NCBI RefSeq assembly: GCF_017348915.1
Contig: NZ_CP071383.1
Coordinates: forward strand, 3,968,001 to 4,032,000
DNA from: Leclercia pneumoniae
GTDB lineage: Bacteria; Pseudomonadota; Gammaproteobacteria; Enterobacterales; Enterobacteriaceae
Length of the DNA: 64,000 bases
Direction of reading: 5' to 3'
In this document: piece by piece, positions 41,520-50,981 of the stretch
Position numbering within the stretch: position 1 is the first letter of the stretch
How the letters are laid out: each line of letters starts with the position of its first letter
Notes under the pieces: generated by a model
Seen by the model: the letters and a program-made list of their open reading frames with translations, nothing else
The model's database searches: none
Told to the model about the DNA's origin: nothing
Translations under genes and position numbers: made by a program

Positions 41520-42215
41520 TTATACCGGTGGCAGATCGAACAGCAAGATTTCACTTTCGCTGTCGGCATGCACAGAGAGTGCCTGCTCATCCCAGATAGC
41601 CAGGCCATCGGCCGTGGTCGCTTTGGTGCCGTTGATAGACACTTCGCCTTTCACCACCTGGATCCAGACGCGGCGGTTAGCGGCAATCTGATGAACAGAC
41701 TGTTCGTCTTTCGCCAGCGCCCAGCGGTACAGCTCCATATCCTGATGCACTTTCAAAGACCCATCACGCGCATCCGGAGAGAGCACCAGCTGTTTGCCCT
41801 GCTCTGCATCAAAGCGGCGCTGTTCATAGCGTGGCGTGATGCCGGTTGTCTCTGGAATGATCCAGATTTGATACAGGTGCAGTTTGTCTGTTTTGCTCGG
41901 GTTGTACTCCGAATGACGCACGCCGGTACCCGCGCTCATAATCTGGAACTCACCTGCCGGAACCTGCTCTTTGTTGCCCATGCTGTCCTGGTGCTCTACC
42001 GCCCCTTCCAGCACATAGGTCAGGATCTCCATGTCTTTATGCGGGTGGGTACCGAAGCCCTGGCCTGCATCAATCACGTCATCGTTAATCACCCGCAGTG
42101 CCGAGAAGCCCATAAAGTTCGGGTCATAATAATCGGCAAACGAGAAGGTGTGCCATGAGTCCAGCCAGCCATGATTTGCGTGACCACGTTCGTTAGCTTT
42201 GCGTAAGAAGATCAT
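41520..42215 (-). CDS. yhhW: Pirin-family bicupin YhhW (quercetinase-like)
   Basis: 231-residue pirin-like protein, equal in length to E. coli YhhW, which shows quercetin 2,3-dioxygenase activity in vitro; physiological role unknown. The N-terminal cupin metal ligands are visible: His57 and His59 (GTHPHKDME), His101 and Glu103 (GVRHSEYN). The C-terminal cupin lacks them. It stands alone between gntR and yhhX on the same strand. Confidence 0.94.
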   Translation of the reverse strand: MIFLRKANERGHANHGWLDSWHTFSFADYYDPNFMGFSALRVINDDVIDAGQGFGTHPHKDMEILTYVLEGAVEHQDSMGNKEQVPAGEFQIMSAGTGVRHSEYNPSKTDKLHLYQIWIIPETTGITPRYEQRRFDAEQGKQLVLSPDARDGSLKVHQDMELYRWALAKDEQSVHQIAANRRVWIQVVKGEVSINGTKATTADGLAIWDEQALSVHADSESEILLFDLPPV

Positions 42216-42338
42216 CTGTTTTTACCCCAGTTCGTTTCGATGGAGTAAGTGTGGACGCAATCGACCTGGGATCATAGAGGGTGAAAATTGACTCCTCTGT
42301 TCAAAATCATTGAACAAGAACAAAGGAGCCAGAACTGC

Positions 42339-43376
42339 TTATTTGGCGAGGGTTACCGTGGAGGGTGATGCCTGTTCGAAGGCCCGTTCCAGGATTTCAA
42401 GATTGGTGAGAACTTCAGTTTCCTTGACGTAATTCGGCACGCCATTGCTGAGGGTGTCATACAGCGCATCGTAGACCCGACCGTAGTCCCCGATTTCCGG
42501 CGCAAGCGTCTCTTTTACCGTCTCGCCCGCCTCGTTGACATACTCCAGCACCCCTACGGAGTCATCCGCCGCGAAGCCCGCTTCGCCCGGCATGATATTG
42601 GCCTTCAGGCTGGTCTCCTGTTGGTCGATGCCATATTTGATAAACGAGCCCCGGGTGCCGTGCACGATAAATTTCGGGTAGTCGATTTTCACCAGATGGC
42701 TGGTTTTGACGATGGCTTTCAGGTCACCGTAGAACAGCTGAGCCTCGAAGGTGTCATCCGGGTTGGCTTTGTTGCGCAGGCTGCGGATGTCATAGGCCAC
42801 ATGATCCGGGCGGCCAAACAGGGAGATAATCTGGTCCATGGTGTGTACGCCCAGACCGTAAAACGAGCCGTCCTGCGGCAGGCCCGGTTTGGTCTCTACG
42901 ACCGGGCGGTAGTAATCGAAGTGGCTTTCAATTTCGACAATGTCACCCAGCTTGCCGCTCTCAATCGCCTTCTTCGCGGTCAGGAAGCAGCTGTCGAAGC
43001 GGCGGTTCTGATACGGCGTGACGGTCAGCCCTTTGCTGTTTGCCAGCGCGAACAGCTCTTTTGCTTCCGCAATGGTCGGGGTGAAGGGTTTTTCCACCAG
43101 CACGTTTTTACCCGCTTCCAGCGCACGCTTCGCGTAATCAAAGTGGCTATCCGCATGGGTGCAGACAATCACCAGTTTGACCTGCGGATCCGTTAGCACT
43201 TCATCGAGATCGCTGGTGAAGTGGATATGAGAATATTGCGGGGCCTGCTCTTCGGGCTTTGCGCTGCGGCGAAAGATATGGGCGACATGCCAACTCTCTT
43301 TCCGGTTAAGAACGTAAGGCAGATGATACCGGGTGGTGCTTTTACCAAAGCCAATAAAGGCGCAATGTAATGTCAT
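42339..43376 (-). CDS. yhhX: Gfo/Idh/MocA-family oxidoreductase YhhX
   Basis: NAD(P)-dependent dehydrogenase-like protein of unknown substrate. 345 residues from the second of two adjacent ATGs (43376), which has better spacing from AGGA and matches E. coli. N-terminal Rossmann fold (AFIGFGKSTTRYHLPY), the family motif VLVEKPFTPT and C-terminal dimerisation sheet. In E. coli yhhX is next to ryhB; here a bactofilin gene intervenes. Confidence 0.93.
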   Translation of the reverse strand: MTLHCAFIGFGKSTTRYHLPYVLNRKESWHVAHIFRRSAKPEEQAPQYSHIHFTSDLDEVLTDPQVKLVIVCTHADSHFDYAKRALEAGKNVLVEKPFTPTIAEAKELFALANSKGLTVTPYQNRRFDSCFLTAKKAIESGKLGDIVEIESHFDYYRPVVETKPGLPQDGSFYGLGVHTMDQIISLFGRPDHVAYDIRSLRNKANPDDTFEAQLFYGDLKAIVKTSHLVKIDYPKFIVHGTRGSFIKYGIDQQETSLKANIMPGEAGFAADDSVGVLEYVNEAGETVKETLAPEIGDYGRVYDALYDTLSNGVPNYVKETEVLTNLEILERAFEQASPSTVTLAK

Positions 43377-43532
43377 CATGTTGTCCTGATTCAGAAAACT
43401 GCTTTAACCATAGCGCAACCCGCGGGTGAATTTAATCAGACCGCTTCACCCTTTCACGATCCCATGCGCTTAAACGCGTTAACAGAGCGGCTAATAGCAG
43501 GCTTTGTCCATTCCTAAAATGCGGGCAACAGC

Positions 43533-43561
43533 TTGACCTGAAGAGAGCGAATCCCGATAAA
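43533..43561 (+). promoter_or_regulatory. Candidate promoter of the bactofilin gene
   Basis: TTGACC, 17 bases, GATAAA. Initiation near 43568 leaves room for the AAGGGAG at 43587 and supports the ATG at 43605 over the one at 43578. Confidence 0.55.
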
Positions 43562-43604
43562 TACTAGCCAAAACCACATGGTCGCTAAGGGAGTAGCTAC
43601 GCAT

Positions 43605-44276
43605 ATGGCTGGCAATTATTTCGCGTTAAATATCGCGCTGGTTTTCTGGTTTCTCACACTGATCTGCTGGACCTTATCAGCCACCCTGCCGGCGCAGATA
43701 TTCGGCGCGCTCTCCTTACTCCACTTCACTATCCACGCTTTTTCTAATCAGGTTAATCGTATGTTTAAGAAGAAAAAATCCGAAGAGATCGAACAGCCCG
43801 TTATCTCCCGTCCCGCCCCCGTTGAAGTTCGTGAAAAAGAGCCGACCGCGACGGAGAAACAGGCCACAACGGTTATCGCCAGCGACGTCTGCTTTGAGGG
43901 AAATATCGTGGCCGGCGGCCACGTCTATATTCACGGCACGCTGAAAGGCAATGTTGATGCCAAAGAGAACCTGATCAAGGTGATGCGTGGCGGTGTGATT
44001 GAAGGGAATATTAGCTGCCGTGAGCTGATCATTGACGGCAGCGTGAATGGCCAGTGCACCTGCGACATCGTAGATATTTGCGAGAATGGCCATGTCACCG
44101 GCACCCTCACCTACCGCACGCTGGCGGTGAAAAAAGGCGGTACTTTCTCTGGGCAGGCGGAAGTGATGCCCCTGAAGATTGAGAAGACCAACGTGGTGGG
44201 ATTGACGCCAGAGGTGGCTGAAAACGCGGTCGAGGCAAAATCGCAGGCAAAAAAAAGCCAGCACGCGGCTGGCTAA
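43605..44276 (+). CDS. Bactofilin / polymer-forming cytoskeletal protein with membrane anchor (CcmA-like)
   Basis: 223 residues. Two hydrophobic segments at about 5-26 and 30-46, a basic/charged linker (FKKKKSEEIEQP, residues 54-65), and then a bactofilin beta-helix domain at about 85-175 built of short repeats (IHGTLKGNV, GGVIEGNISC, IIDGSVNGQC, GHVTGTL). Related to Proteus CcmA, which affects cell shape. An internal ATG at 43761 (Met53), with AGG nine bases before it, would produce a soluble form lacking the membrane part. The last codons overlap the ryhB terminator on the other strand. Inserted between yhhX and ryhB relative to E. coli. Confidence 0.85.
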   Translation: MAGNYFALNIALVFWFLTLICWTLSATLPAQIFGALSLLHFTIHAFSNQVNRMFKKKKSEEIEQPVISRPAPVEVREKEPTATEKQATTVIASDVCFEGNIVAGGHVYIHGTLKGNVDAKENLIKVMRGGVIEGNISCRELIIDGSVNGQCTCDIVDICENGHVTGTLTYRTLAVKKGGTFSGQAEVMPLKIEKTNVVGLTPEVAENAVEAKSQAKKSQHAAG

Positions 44277-44342
44277 AATAATACTGGAAGCAATGTGAGC
44301 AATGTCGTGCTTTCAGGTTCCCGTAGTGGTCTTCCTGAATGC
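44250..44342 (-). ncRNA. ryhB: RyhB iron-responsive small RNA
   Basis: On the minus strand the Hfq-binding/seed core AACCTGAAAGCACGACATTG, followed by CTCACATTGCTTCCAGTATT, is identical to E. coli RyhB as I recall it. It is followed by the terminator GCCAGCCGCGTGCTGGC with eight T. The 5' stem (GCATTCAGGAAGACCACTACGG) differs slightly from E. coli. RyhB represses non-essential iron-using proteins when iron is low. A Fur box covers its promoter. Its terminator overlaps the end of the bactofilin gene in antisense. Confidence 0.93.
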
Positions 44343-44346
44343 AGAG

Positions 44347-44367
44347 CAATAATAATCATTCTCATTC
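44347..44367 (-). promoter_or_regulatory. Fur box over the ryhB promoter
   Basis: The plus strand reads CAATAATAATCATTCTCATT; on the minus strand AATGAGAATGATTATTATTG contains both the Fur motif GATTATTATT and the -10 region. About seven bases upstream of the RNA start. Confidence 0.8.
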
Positions 44368-44462
44368 GCACTTGTCCAATACTTTTTGCAAAAAAGGTGG
44401 GTTGACTCAAATTTTAAAGTCACTGATGTTAAAGAGGACATTAACCTACAGAGGATGAAGGA

Positions 44463-44951
44463 ATGAGTGAGATAGTGATACGCCACATTGAAGCCAGCGA
44501 TGCCGCCGCATTACGCGAGATCATGACGCATCCGGAGGTGTATCAAGATACGCTACAACTTCCTCACCCCTCTCTGGAGATGTGGCAAGAACGCGTGGCC
44601 GCCAGGCCGGGCAGGCGCCATCTCGTCGCCTGTCTGGAAGAGCGCGTGGTGGGGCATATGGCACTGGATGTAATGGAAAATCCACGCCGTAGTCATGTTG
44701 CAACCTTCGGCATCAGCGTCGCCGCGGATATGCAGGGACGGGGTGTGGGTCGCCGCCTGATGAGCGAGATGGTTAACCTGTGTGATAACTGGTTACGCAT
44801 TGAACGTATTGAACTGACGGTGTTTGCCGATAATCCCGCCGCCGTCGCGCTCTATAAAAGTTTCGGTTTTGAAATCGAAGGGACCGGCAAGAAATTTGCC
44901 CTGCGCAACGGGGAGTATGTGGATGCGTATTATATGGCGCGGATGAAGTAA
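44463..44951 (+). CDS. yhhY: GNAT N-acetyltransferase YhhY
   Basis: 162-residue GNAT protein, equal to E. coli YhhY, reported to acetylate amino acids such as methionine, phenylalanine and histidine. Acetyl-CoA-binding motif A is VAADMQGRGVGRRLMSEMV; motif B region is ELTVFADNPAAVALYKSFGF. ATG preceded by GAGGATGAAGG. The region upstream is shared with the divergent ryhB promoter. Confidence 0.93.
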   Translation: MSEIVIRHIEASDAAALREIMTHPEVYQDTLQLPHPSLEMWQERVAARPGRRHLVACLEERVVGHMALDVMENPRRSHVATFGISVAADMQGRGVGRRLMSEMVNLCDNWLRIERIELTVFADNPAAVALYKSFGFEIEGTGKKFALRNGEYVDAYYMARMK

Positions 44952-44957
44952 GCCTCC

Positions 44958-45085
44958 CCCCTCACCCCGGCCCTCTCCCCAAAGGGGCGAGGGGGAAAAG
45001 ACCGCACCGGGCAAATACTCTCCCCATAGGTGCAGACCGCACCGGGCAATCCCCTCTCCCTTAGGGAGAGGGTTAGGGTGAGGGG
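44958..45085. repeat. Inverted pair of palindromic repeat units between yhhY and ggt
   Basis: The left unit CCCTCACCCCGGCCCTCTCC with its core is oriented oppositely to the right unit (CCCTCTCCCTTAGGGAGAGGG then TTAGGGTGAGGGG, 45052-45085). Between them are two GACCGCACCGGGCAA segments and a partial core. A BIME-like arrangement between convergent genes. Confidence 0.8.
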
Positions 45086-45091
45086 AAAACA

Positions 45092-46837
45092 TCAATACCC
45101 GGCCGTCAAATCATCCACCGAACGCGGATCCGATGCCCCATACAGCTCACCGTCCGGCCCGACCATGATGCTCTGAGTACTACCCATCGCCTCTTTCACC
45201 ACCACTTTCTGCCCGCGCTGCTCCAGCAGTTTCAGGGTATCCGGGCTAAAGCCCTTCTCCACGCGCAGCTCGTCCGGTAGCCACTGGTGATGGAAACGCG
45301 GGGCGTTGGTCGCTTCGGCAACGTTCATCCCGAAATCGATACTGTTAACCACCATCTGCAGCACGGTGGTAATAATGCGGCTGCCGCCAGGGCTGCCGGT
45401 CACCAGCCAGGTCTTACCGTCTTTTACCACGATCGTCGGTGACATAGAGGAGAGCGGGCGTTTCTTCGGCCCCACCGCATTCGCATCACCGCCCACCAGA
45501 CCATAGACGTTCGGCACGCCCGGTTTGGCCGAGAAGTCATCCATCTCGTTATTCAGCAGAATACCGCTGTTGCCCGCTACGATCCCGGTGCCGAAGGTGG
45601 TATTGAGCGTGTAGGTCACCGCCACCGCATTGCCCTCTTTATCCACCACCGAGAAGTGGGTGGTCTGGTTACTCTCATAAGGGGCGAGCTTGCCGGGGCG
45701 GATCTGGCTCGAAGGTTTAGCTTTATTGATATCGATCTGCTCCGCAATGGATTTGGCATAGGCTTTACTGGTTAGCGCCTGCCACGGCACCTTCACAAAA
45801 TCGGGGTCGCCGAGATACTCCGAACGGTCAGCGTAGGCGTATTTCTCCGCCTCGGCCATTACCTGCATCGCATCCGCGCTGCCGAAGCCAAATTTGTGCA
45901 TGTCGAAACTTTCGAGAATGTTGAGGATCTGCACGATATGGATCCCCCCGGACGAAGGCGGCGGCATTGAGAACACCTGATAGCCGCGATAATTGCCGCT
46001 GACCGGTTCGCGCTCAACGGCTTTGTACTCCGCTAAATCCGCTTTGGTGATAAGCCCGTTATGCTTCTGCATCTCGTCGGCAATCTGGTCGGCAATGGCT
46101 CCTTTGTAGAAGGCGTCCGGGCCGTTTTCCGCAATCAACTCCAGACTTTTAGCGAGATTCGTCTGCACCAGCTTGTCGCCCTTTTTCAGCGGCTCGCCCT
46201 CTTTCCAGAAAATGGCCTTGCTGTTTTCATGATTCGGAATCACTTCGCTGCCGTAGGTTTTGAGATCGTCCGCCAGGGCGTCATTCACCACAAAGCCATC
46301 ACGCGCGAGCTTAATGGCAGGCTGTACCACTTTGTTTAGCGGCAAGGTGCCATATTTTTCCAGCGCCAGCGAAAAGCCCGCGACGGTGCCTGGCGTGCCG
46401 GTAGCAAGGTGTGAAGTGAGCGATTTTTTACTGTCCGGATTGCCCTGATCGTCCAGGAACATATCGCGCGTGGCCTGAGACGGCGCCATTTCACGGAAGT
46501 CGATGGCGGTCGTTTTCCCGTCTTTGGTGCGCAGCATCATAAAGCCGCCGCCCCCCAGATTCCCCGCCTGCGGGTGGGTCACCGCCAGCGCATAGCCCAC
46601 GGCGACGGCCGCATCCACGGCGTTACCGCCCTGCTTCAGGATATCGACCCCCACCTGCGTTGCCAGCGCGTCTACCGAGGCGACCATTCCCTGCTTCGCG
46701 CGCACCGGATGGAAGACATCCTCCTCTACGCCGTAAGAGACGGGAGGCGCCGCGGGGGGATTGGCTGCCACGCTAAAGGTGCCGCCTGCCATCAGGGCAG
46801 CAATGGCTACCCAGCGTAAAAACGTTGGTTTTATCAT
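45092..46837 (-). CDS. ggt: Gamma-glutamyltranspeptidase Ggt
   Basis: Periplasmic enzyme that cleaves gamma-glutamyl bonds of glutathione and transfers the glutamyl group. 581 residues (E. coli 580). Signal peptide MIKPTFLRWVAIAALMAGG, cleaved near FSVAA. The proprotein self-cleaves before the nucleophile Thr392 (NQTTHFSVVDKEGN). Glycine-rich NLGGGGFMML and GSPGGSRIITT segments shape the active site. The ATG at 46837 follows GGAG; nine open codons upstream are rejected. Divergent from yhhA. Confidence 0.97.
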   Translation of the reverse strand: MIKPTFLRWVAIAALMAGGTFSVAANPPAAPPVSYGVEEDVFHPVRAKQGMVASVDALATQVGVDILKQGGNAVDAAVAVGYALAVTHPQAGNLGGGGFMMLRTKDGKTTAIDFREMAPSQATRDMFLDDQGNPDSKKSLTSHLATGTPGTVAGFSLALEKYGTLPLNKVVQPAIKLARDGFVVNDALADDLKTYGSEVIPNHENSKAIFWKEGEPLKKGDKLVQTNLAKSLELIAENGPDAFYKGAIADQIADEMQKHNGLITKADLAEYKAVEREPVSGNYRGYQVFSMPPPSSGGIHIVQILNILESFDMHKFGFGSADAMQVMAEAEKYAYADRSEYLGDPDFVKVPWQALTSKAYAKSIAEQIDINKAKPSSQIRPGKLAPYESNQTTHFSVVDKEGNAVAVTYTLNTTFGTGIVAGNSGILLNNEMDDFSAKPGVPNVYGLVGGDANAVGPKKRPLSSMSPTIVVKDGKTWLVTGSPGGSRIITTVLQMVVNSIDFGMNVAEATNAPRFHHQWLPDELRVEKGFSPDTLKLLEQRGQKVVVKEAMGSTQSIMVGPDGELYGASDPRSVDDLTAGY

Positions 46838-46959
46838 TGTTGTTCTCCAGGTGAAGGGACCCATATTCCCGTTTAAGCCTGGTTCACAACTCCTAAAAAA
46901 TCATCGTAGTGACGGAATAGAGGTAAACTTAGAGGAGACCTCAGAAGGGGGAAATCACA

Positions 46960-47337
46960 ATGAAACGACTTCTTTTACTGACGACGTTATTGCCTTTTGC
47001 CGTGCTGGCACAGCCGATTAATACGCTGAATAACCCTAATCAGCCGGGTTATCAGAATCCGAGCCAGCAACGGATGCAGACCCAGATGATGAACCAACAG
47101 CAGCAACAGAAAGGGATGCTGAATCAGCAGTTGCAGACGCAGACGCGCATCCAGCAACAGCAGCTGCAAACGCAGATGAATAACAATACGCAGAGGATCC
47201 AGCAAAGCCAGCCGGGTGTGCAGGCGTTACCCAACACCAACGGCGGCATGCTCAACAGCACCACCAGTCAGAGCGGCATGCAGCAACAGCATATGTTGCC
47301 GCAGCAGCAGAATGGTACCCTGCTTAACCAGCCGTAA
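46960..47337 (+). CDS. yhhA: Small secreted Gln-rich protein YhhA (DUF2756)
   Basis: 125 residues with a signal peptide ([17 protein letters not shown], cleavage before QPIN) and a low-complexity, strongly Gln/Asn/Met-rich mature chain (about one third Gln). It is shorter than E. coli YhhA (146). No function is established. It converges on ugpQ with a 14-base overlap of the two 3' ends. Confidence 0.88.
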   Translation: MKRLLLLTTLLPFAVLAQPINTLNNPNQPGYQNPSQQRMQTQMMNQQQQQKGMLNQQLQTQTRIQQQQLQTQMNNNTQRIQQSQPGVQALPNTNGGMLNSTTSQSGMQQQHMLPQQQNGTLLNQP

Positions 47338-48067
47338 AGTTCGGGCCTATCTGGTCAATGGCATCGGTGCAGATGCAATCCACTCCCCAGCGCAGCAGCT
47401 CGGCTGCACGCTGGGGTTTGTTGACGGTATACACCAGGATATGCAGCCCCGCCTCTTTCAACGCCTTAACCCGTGCTTCATCCAACAGCTTGTGGTTTAA
47501 GTGAATCGACACGCATTGCAGGCGGGTCGTTAACTCGCGCCAGTCTTCACGCCATTCATCCAGCAGCACTCCGCGCGGCAGTTCCGGAACGGCGGCCTGG
47601 GCCGCCTCGAGCGCGTCAATATCAAACGACGATAGCAGCGGTGCGGTCATCCCTTCCCACAGTTGACGTGCGGCGAGGGCAATCACTTTTCCCGTGAGCG
47701 GCCCGGTGCCGGTCGTGGGTTTGATCTCAATATTGGCCATCATCCCGTGTTGACGACAACGGTCCGCCACCTCCGCTAACAGCGGCAGCGGTTCGCCTTT
47801 GAATTCACCGCTGTACCAGCTTCCGGCATCCACTTTCAGCAGGTCACGCCACGGCAACTCCCCTGCTACGCCCCAGCCGTTGCTGGTGCGCTCCAGGTTA
47901 TCGTCGTGCAGCAGAAAGATTTCGCCATCTTCCGACAGCTTGGCGTCAAACTCGATCATCGTATGGCCGAAACGCGCGCCGGTGTCGATAGCCGCCAGGG
48001 TGTTTTCTGGAGCCAGTTTACCGCCGCCACGGTGGGCGACGATGTAGGGATAAGGCCAGTTACTCAT
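47324..48067 (-). CDS. ugpQ: Glycerophosphodiester phosphodiesterase UgpQ (cytosolic)
   Basis: Hydrolyses imported glycerophosphodiesters to glycerol-3-phosphate and alcohol. 247 residues, equal to E. coli. GDPD-type TIM barrel with the metal/catalytic motifs [19 protein letters not shown] and [18 protein letters not shown] and Glu in [11 protein letters not shown]. Last gene of ugpBAECQ; its ATG overlaps the ugpC stop by four bases. No signal peptide, unlike GlpQ. Confidence 0.96.
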   Translation of the reverse strand: MSNWPYPYIVAHRGGGKLAPENTLAAIDTGARFGHTMIEFDAKLSEDGEIFLLHDDNLERTSNGWGVAGELPWRDLLKVDAGSWYSGEFKGEPLPLLAEVADRCRQHGMMANIEIKPTTGTGPLTGKVIALAARQLWEGMTAPLLSSFDIDALEAAQAAVPELPRGVLLDEWREDWRELTTRLQCVSIHLNHKLLDEARVKALKEAGLHILVYTVNKPQRAAELLRWGVDCICTDAIDQIGPNFTAG

Positions 48068-49134
48068 AGTCGTTGTCCTGTTTCACCATCAAAGAGATGC
48101 AGGTGGTTTTCCGGCAGATGCAGCCATAGCGTGCTGCCTGCTTTAGGGCGTTCCTGATGGGCCAGACGCACCACCAGCTTTTGCTCGCCCCACCGTCCGT
48201 GCGCCAGGTTGTCTGCCCCCAGCATCTCGAGCGTGTCCATCACCAGCGGCACACCCCCGTCCGCCTGAGAGGTTAAACCGATATGTTCCGGGCGGATACC
48301 GAGCGTCATTTTACGCCCGGCGTAACCACGATAGTACCAGTTGATGGGCAATGCCATCCCGCTTTCCAGTTCAAAGTGGGTGCCCGCGCTGCTGATACGC
48401 CCTTCCAGCAGGTTCATCGCCGGGCTGCCGATAAAGCTCGCCACAAAGCGGGTGGCCGGCTTCTCGTACACTTCCACTGGCGTGCCAATCTGCTCGGCAA
48501 TCCCTTTGTTCATTACCATGACCCGCTGGGCGAGGGTCATGGCCTCCACCTGATCGTGGGTCACGTATAACGAGGTAGTTTTCAGGCGGCGATGCAGCTG
48601 CTGTAGCTCGAGACGCATCTGCACACGCAGCTTGGCGTCAAGGTTAGAGAGGGGCTCATCGAACAGGAACACCGCCGGATCGCGCACGATGGCGCGCCCC
48701 ATCGCTACGCGCTGACGCTGGCCGCCGGAGAGTTCACGCGGGCGACGCTTTAGCAGGCCGTCCAGCTCCAGAATGCGCGCCGCCTCTTTAACGCGCTCCT
48801 CAATATGGCCTTTGCCCATGCCCCGGATTTTCAGCCCCCAGGCCATGTTCTCTTCCACGCTCATGTGCGGATAGAGGGCGTAGTTCTGAAACACCATCGC
48901 AATGCCGCGATCTTTTGGCTCCATCTCGGTGACGCGCTGGCGGTCGATCCAGATATCCCCGGAGGTCACGCGCTCCAGCCCCGCCACCATCCGCAGCAGC
49001 GTCGATTTGCCGCAGCCGGACGGGCCGACCATGACGATAAACTCGCCGTCCGCTACGTCGAGCGTGAGCGGCTGAATGACCTGGGTTTTGCCATCCCAGC
49101 TTTTGGTTACTGCCTGAAGTTTTAAACCTGCCAT
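48064..49134 (-). CDS. ugpC: sn-glycerol-3-phosphate ABC transporter ATPase UgpC
   Basis: 356 residues, equal to E. coli. Walker [10 protein letters not shown] (37-45), ABC signature [14 protein letters not shown], Walker [14 protein letters not shown]-loop [11 protein letters not shown], and a C-terminal OB-fold regulatory domain like MalK. Powers UgpA/UgpE. The start [15 protein letters not shown] is conserved; 13 codons upstream are rejected. One base separates it from ugpE. Confidence 0.97.
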   Translation of the reverse strand: MAGLKLQAVTKSWDGKTQVIQPLTLDVADGEFIVMVGPSGCGKSTLLRMVAGLERVTSGDIWIDRQRVTEMEPKDRGIAMVFQNYALYPHMSVEENMAWGLKIRGMGKGHIEERVKEAARILELDGLLKRRPRELSGGQRQRVAMGRAIVRDPAVFLFDEPLSNLDAKLRVQMRLELQQLHRRLKTTSLYVTHDQVEAMTLAQRVMVMNKGIAEQIGTPVEVYEKPATRFVASFIGSPAMNLLEGRISSAGTHFELESGMALPINWYYRGYAGRKMTLGIRPEHIGLTSQADGGVPLVMDTLEMLGADNLAHGRWGEQKLVVRLAHQERPKAGSTLWLHLPENHLHLFDGETGQRL

Positions 49135-49135
49135 G

Positions 49136-49981
49136 TTATTTCTCGCTATCGACCAGGCCGCGGACAAATGCACGCTGCATGGCTAAAACTATGACGACGG
49201 GTGGGATAAGGGTGAGCAGCATCGCCGCCATCACCTGGTTCCAGAGGGTGGTGCCTTCGCCGGTGGCGATCATGCCTTTGATGCCTGCCACGGCCGTGCC
49301 GAGGTTGACGTCCTGAATAATCAACAGCGGCCACAGGTACTGGTTCCAGCCGTAGATAAAGGTGATCACAAACAGCGCCGCGAGGTTGGTGCGTGAGAGC
49401 GGTAGCACGATGTCGCGGAAAAAGCGCATCGGCGAGGCACCGTCGATACGCGCCGCTTCAATCAGCTCGTCCGGCAGGGTCATAAAGAACTGACGGAACA
49501 GGAAGGTGGCGGTGGCCGAGGCCATCAGCGGCAGGGTTAAGCCCGCGTAGCTGTCGAGCATGCCGAGGTTAGCGATCACCTCCACCGTCGGGAAGATACG
49601 CACTTCTACCGGTAGCATCAGGGTGATGAAAATCATCCAGAAGAAGAGGTTACGCAGCGGAAAGCGGAACCAGACGATGGCGAAGGCCGAGAGCATCGAG
49701 ACGGTGATTTTGCCCACCGTAATGCCAAACGCCATGATGAAGCTGTTGAGCATCATCAGCCAGAACGGCGCACTGTTGACGCCCACGCCCTGCGTCCAGA
49801 TAGTCTTCATGTTTTCTAGCAGATGCGTGCCGGGGATCAGCGTCATTGGCGTATCAAACACCGCTTTGGTGTCCAGCGTGGCGGCCACAAAGGCCACGTA
49901 CAGCGGGAACAGAATAACGACGATCCCCAGAATCAACATGGTATGGCTGAAAATCGTCAGCCCACGACGGTTCTCAATCAT
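49136..49981 (-). CDS. ugpE: sn-glycerol-3-phosphate ABC transporter permease UgpE
   Basis: 281-residue MalG-type inner-membrane permease with six predicted helices and the EAA loop [25 protein letters not shown] that contacts UgpC. Same length as E. coli. Its ATG overlaps the ugpA stop by four bases. Confidence 0.97.
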   Translation of the reverse strand: MIENRRGLTIFSHTMLILGIVVILFPLYVAFVAATLDTKAVFDTPMTLIPGTHLLENMKTIWTQGVGVNSAPFWLMMLNSFIMAFGITVGKITVSMLSAFAIVWFRFPLRNLFFWMIFITLMLPVEVRIFPTVEVIANLGMLDSYAGLTLPLMASATATFLFRQFFMTLPDELIEAARIDGASPMRFFRDIVLPLSRTNLAALFVITFIYGWNQYLWPLLIIQDVNLGTAVAGIKGMIATGEGTTLWNQVMAAMLLTLIPPVVIVLAMQRAFVRGLVDSEK

Positions 49982-50865
49982 TGGTAGCGCACCTTACTTT
50001 CAACATAGCGGAACTGCACCACCGTCAGGAGGATGACGAGGAACATGAGCACGACGGACTGTGCAGCGGAGGCCGAGAGATCCAGGCCGGCGAAGCCTTC
50101 GCGATAGATCTTATAAATCAGGGTGGTGGTGGCCTGTACCGGGCCGCCTGCGGTGGCGGCGTCGATCACCGGGAAGGTGTCGAAGAAGGCGTAGACCAGA
50201 TTGACCACCAGCAGGAAGAAACTCACCGGCGCGATTAGCGGCAGGGCAAGACGAAAGAAGCGGCGTACCGGGCCTGCACCATCAATGGCCGCGGCTTCTA
50301 CCAGCGATCGCGGAATAGATTGCAGCGCGGCGAAGAAGAACAGGAAGTTGTAGCTGATCTGCTTCCACACCGAGGCGAAGACCACCAGGAACATCGCCTG
50401 ACCGCTGTTCTGCGCATGGTTCCAGTCATAGCCGAGCTCTGCCAGGAAGTGGGTAATCAGCCCGCGCCCGGGATTAAACAGGAAGATCCACAGCACGGCG
50501 GCCACAGCAGGCGCCACGGCGTAGGGGAGTAGCATCAGGGTTTGATAGAGGCGGCTACCGCGCACCACGTAATCCACCAGCGCGGCGAAGAACAGCGAGA
50601 CGAGCAGGCCGCTGACGGTAACCAGCGCGCTGAATTTCATCGTTGTCCAGAATGCGTCGAGGTAATAGCTGTCGTGCCAGAGGGCAGCGAAATTATCCAG
50701 GCCAACAAACTGGCTGGAGAGCCCGAACGGATCGACGCTTTGTACCGAGTACCAGAGCGCTTCGCCCGCAGGCCAGATAAAGAAGATAACGGTGATAACC
50801 AGCTGCGGCGCGACCAGCAGATAGGGTAGCCAGCGGGAGCGGAACACCGGACGGGATGAGGACAT
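49978..50865 (-). CDS. ugpA: sn-glycerol-3-phosphate ABC transporter permease UgpA
   Basis: 295-residue MalF-type permease with six predicted helices and the EAA loop [25 protein letters not shown]. Same length as E. coli. Separated from ugpB by 116 bases that hold an inverted pair of palindromic repeats. Confidence 0.97.
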   Translation of the reverse strand: MSSSRPVFRSRWLPYLLVAPQLVITVIFFIWPAGEALWYSVQSVDPFGLSSQFVGLDNFAALWHDSYYLDAFWTTMKFSALVTVSGLLVSLFFAALVDYVVRGSRLYQTLMLLPYAVAPAVAAVLWIFLFNPGRGLITHFLAELGYDWNHAQNSGQAMFLVVFASVWKQISYNFLFFFAALQSIPRSLVEAAAIDGAGPVRRFFRLALPLIAPVSFFLLVVNLVYAFFDTFPVIDAATAGGPVQATTTLIYKIYREGFAGLDLSASAAQSVVLMFLVILLTVVQFRYVESKVRYQ

Positions 50866-50888
50866 AGTTTAGCTCAGGTAGTTTTTCA

Positions 50889-50970
50889 CCCCTCACCCTA
50901 ACCCTCTCCCCAAAGGGGAGAGGGGACGATGACACCCTCTCCCCTTTGGGGAGAGGGCCGGGGTGAGGGG
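50889..50970. repeat. Inverted pair of palindromic repeats inside the ugp operon
   Basis: CCCCTCACCCTAACCCTCTC with its CCCCAAAGGGG core (50889-50925) faces CCCTCTCCCCTTTGGGGAGAGGG plus CCGGGGTGAGGGG (50935-50970). The two units are inverted copies that could fold into one large stem or two small ones. They lie between ugpB and ugpA. Confidence 0.85.
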
Positions 50971-50981
50971 ATGAGTTTTAA

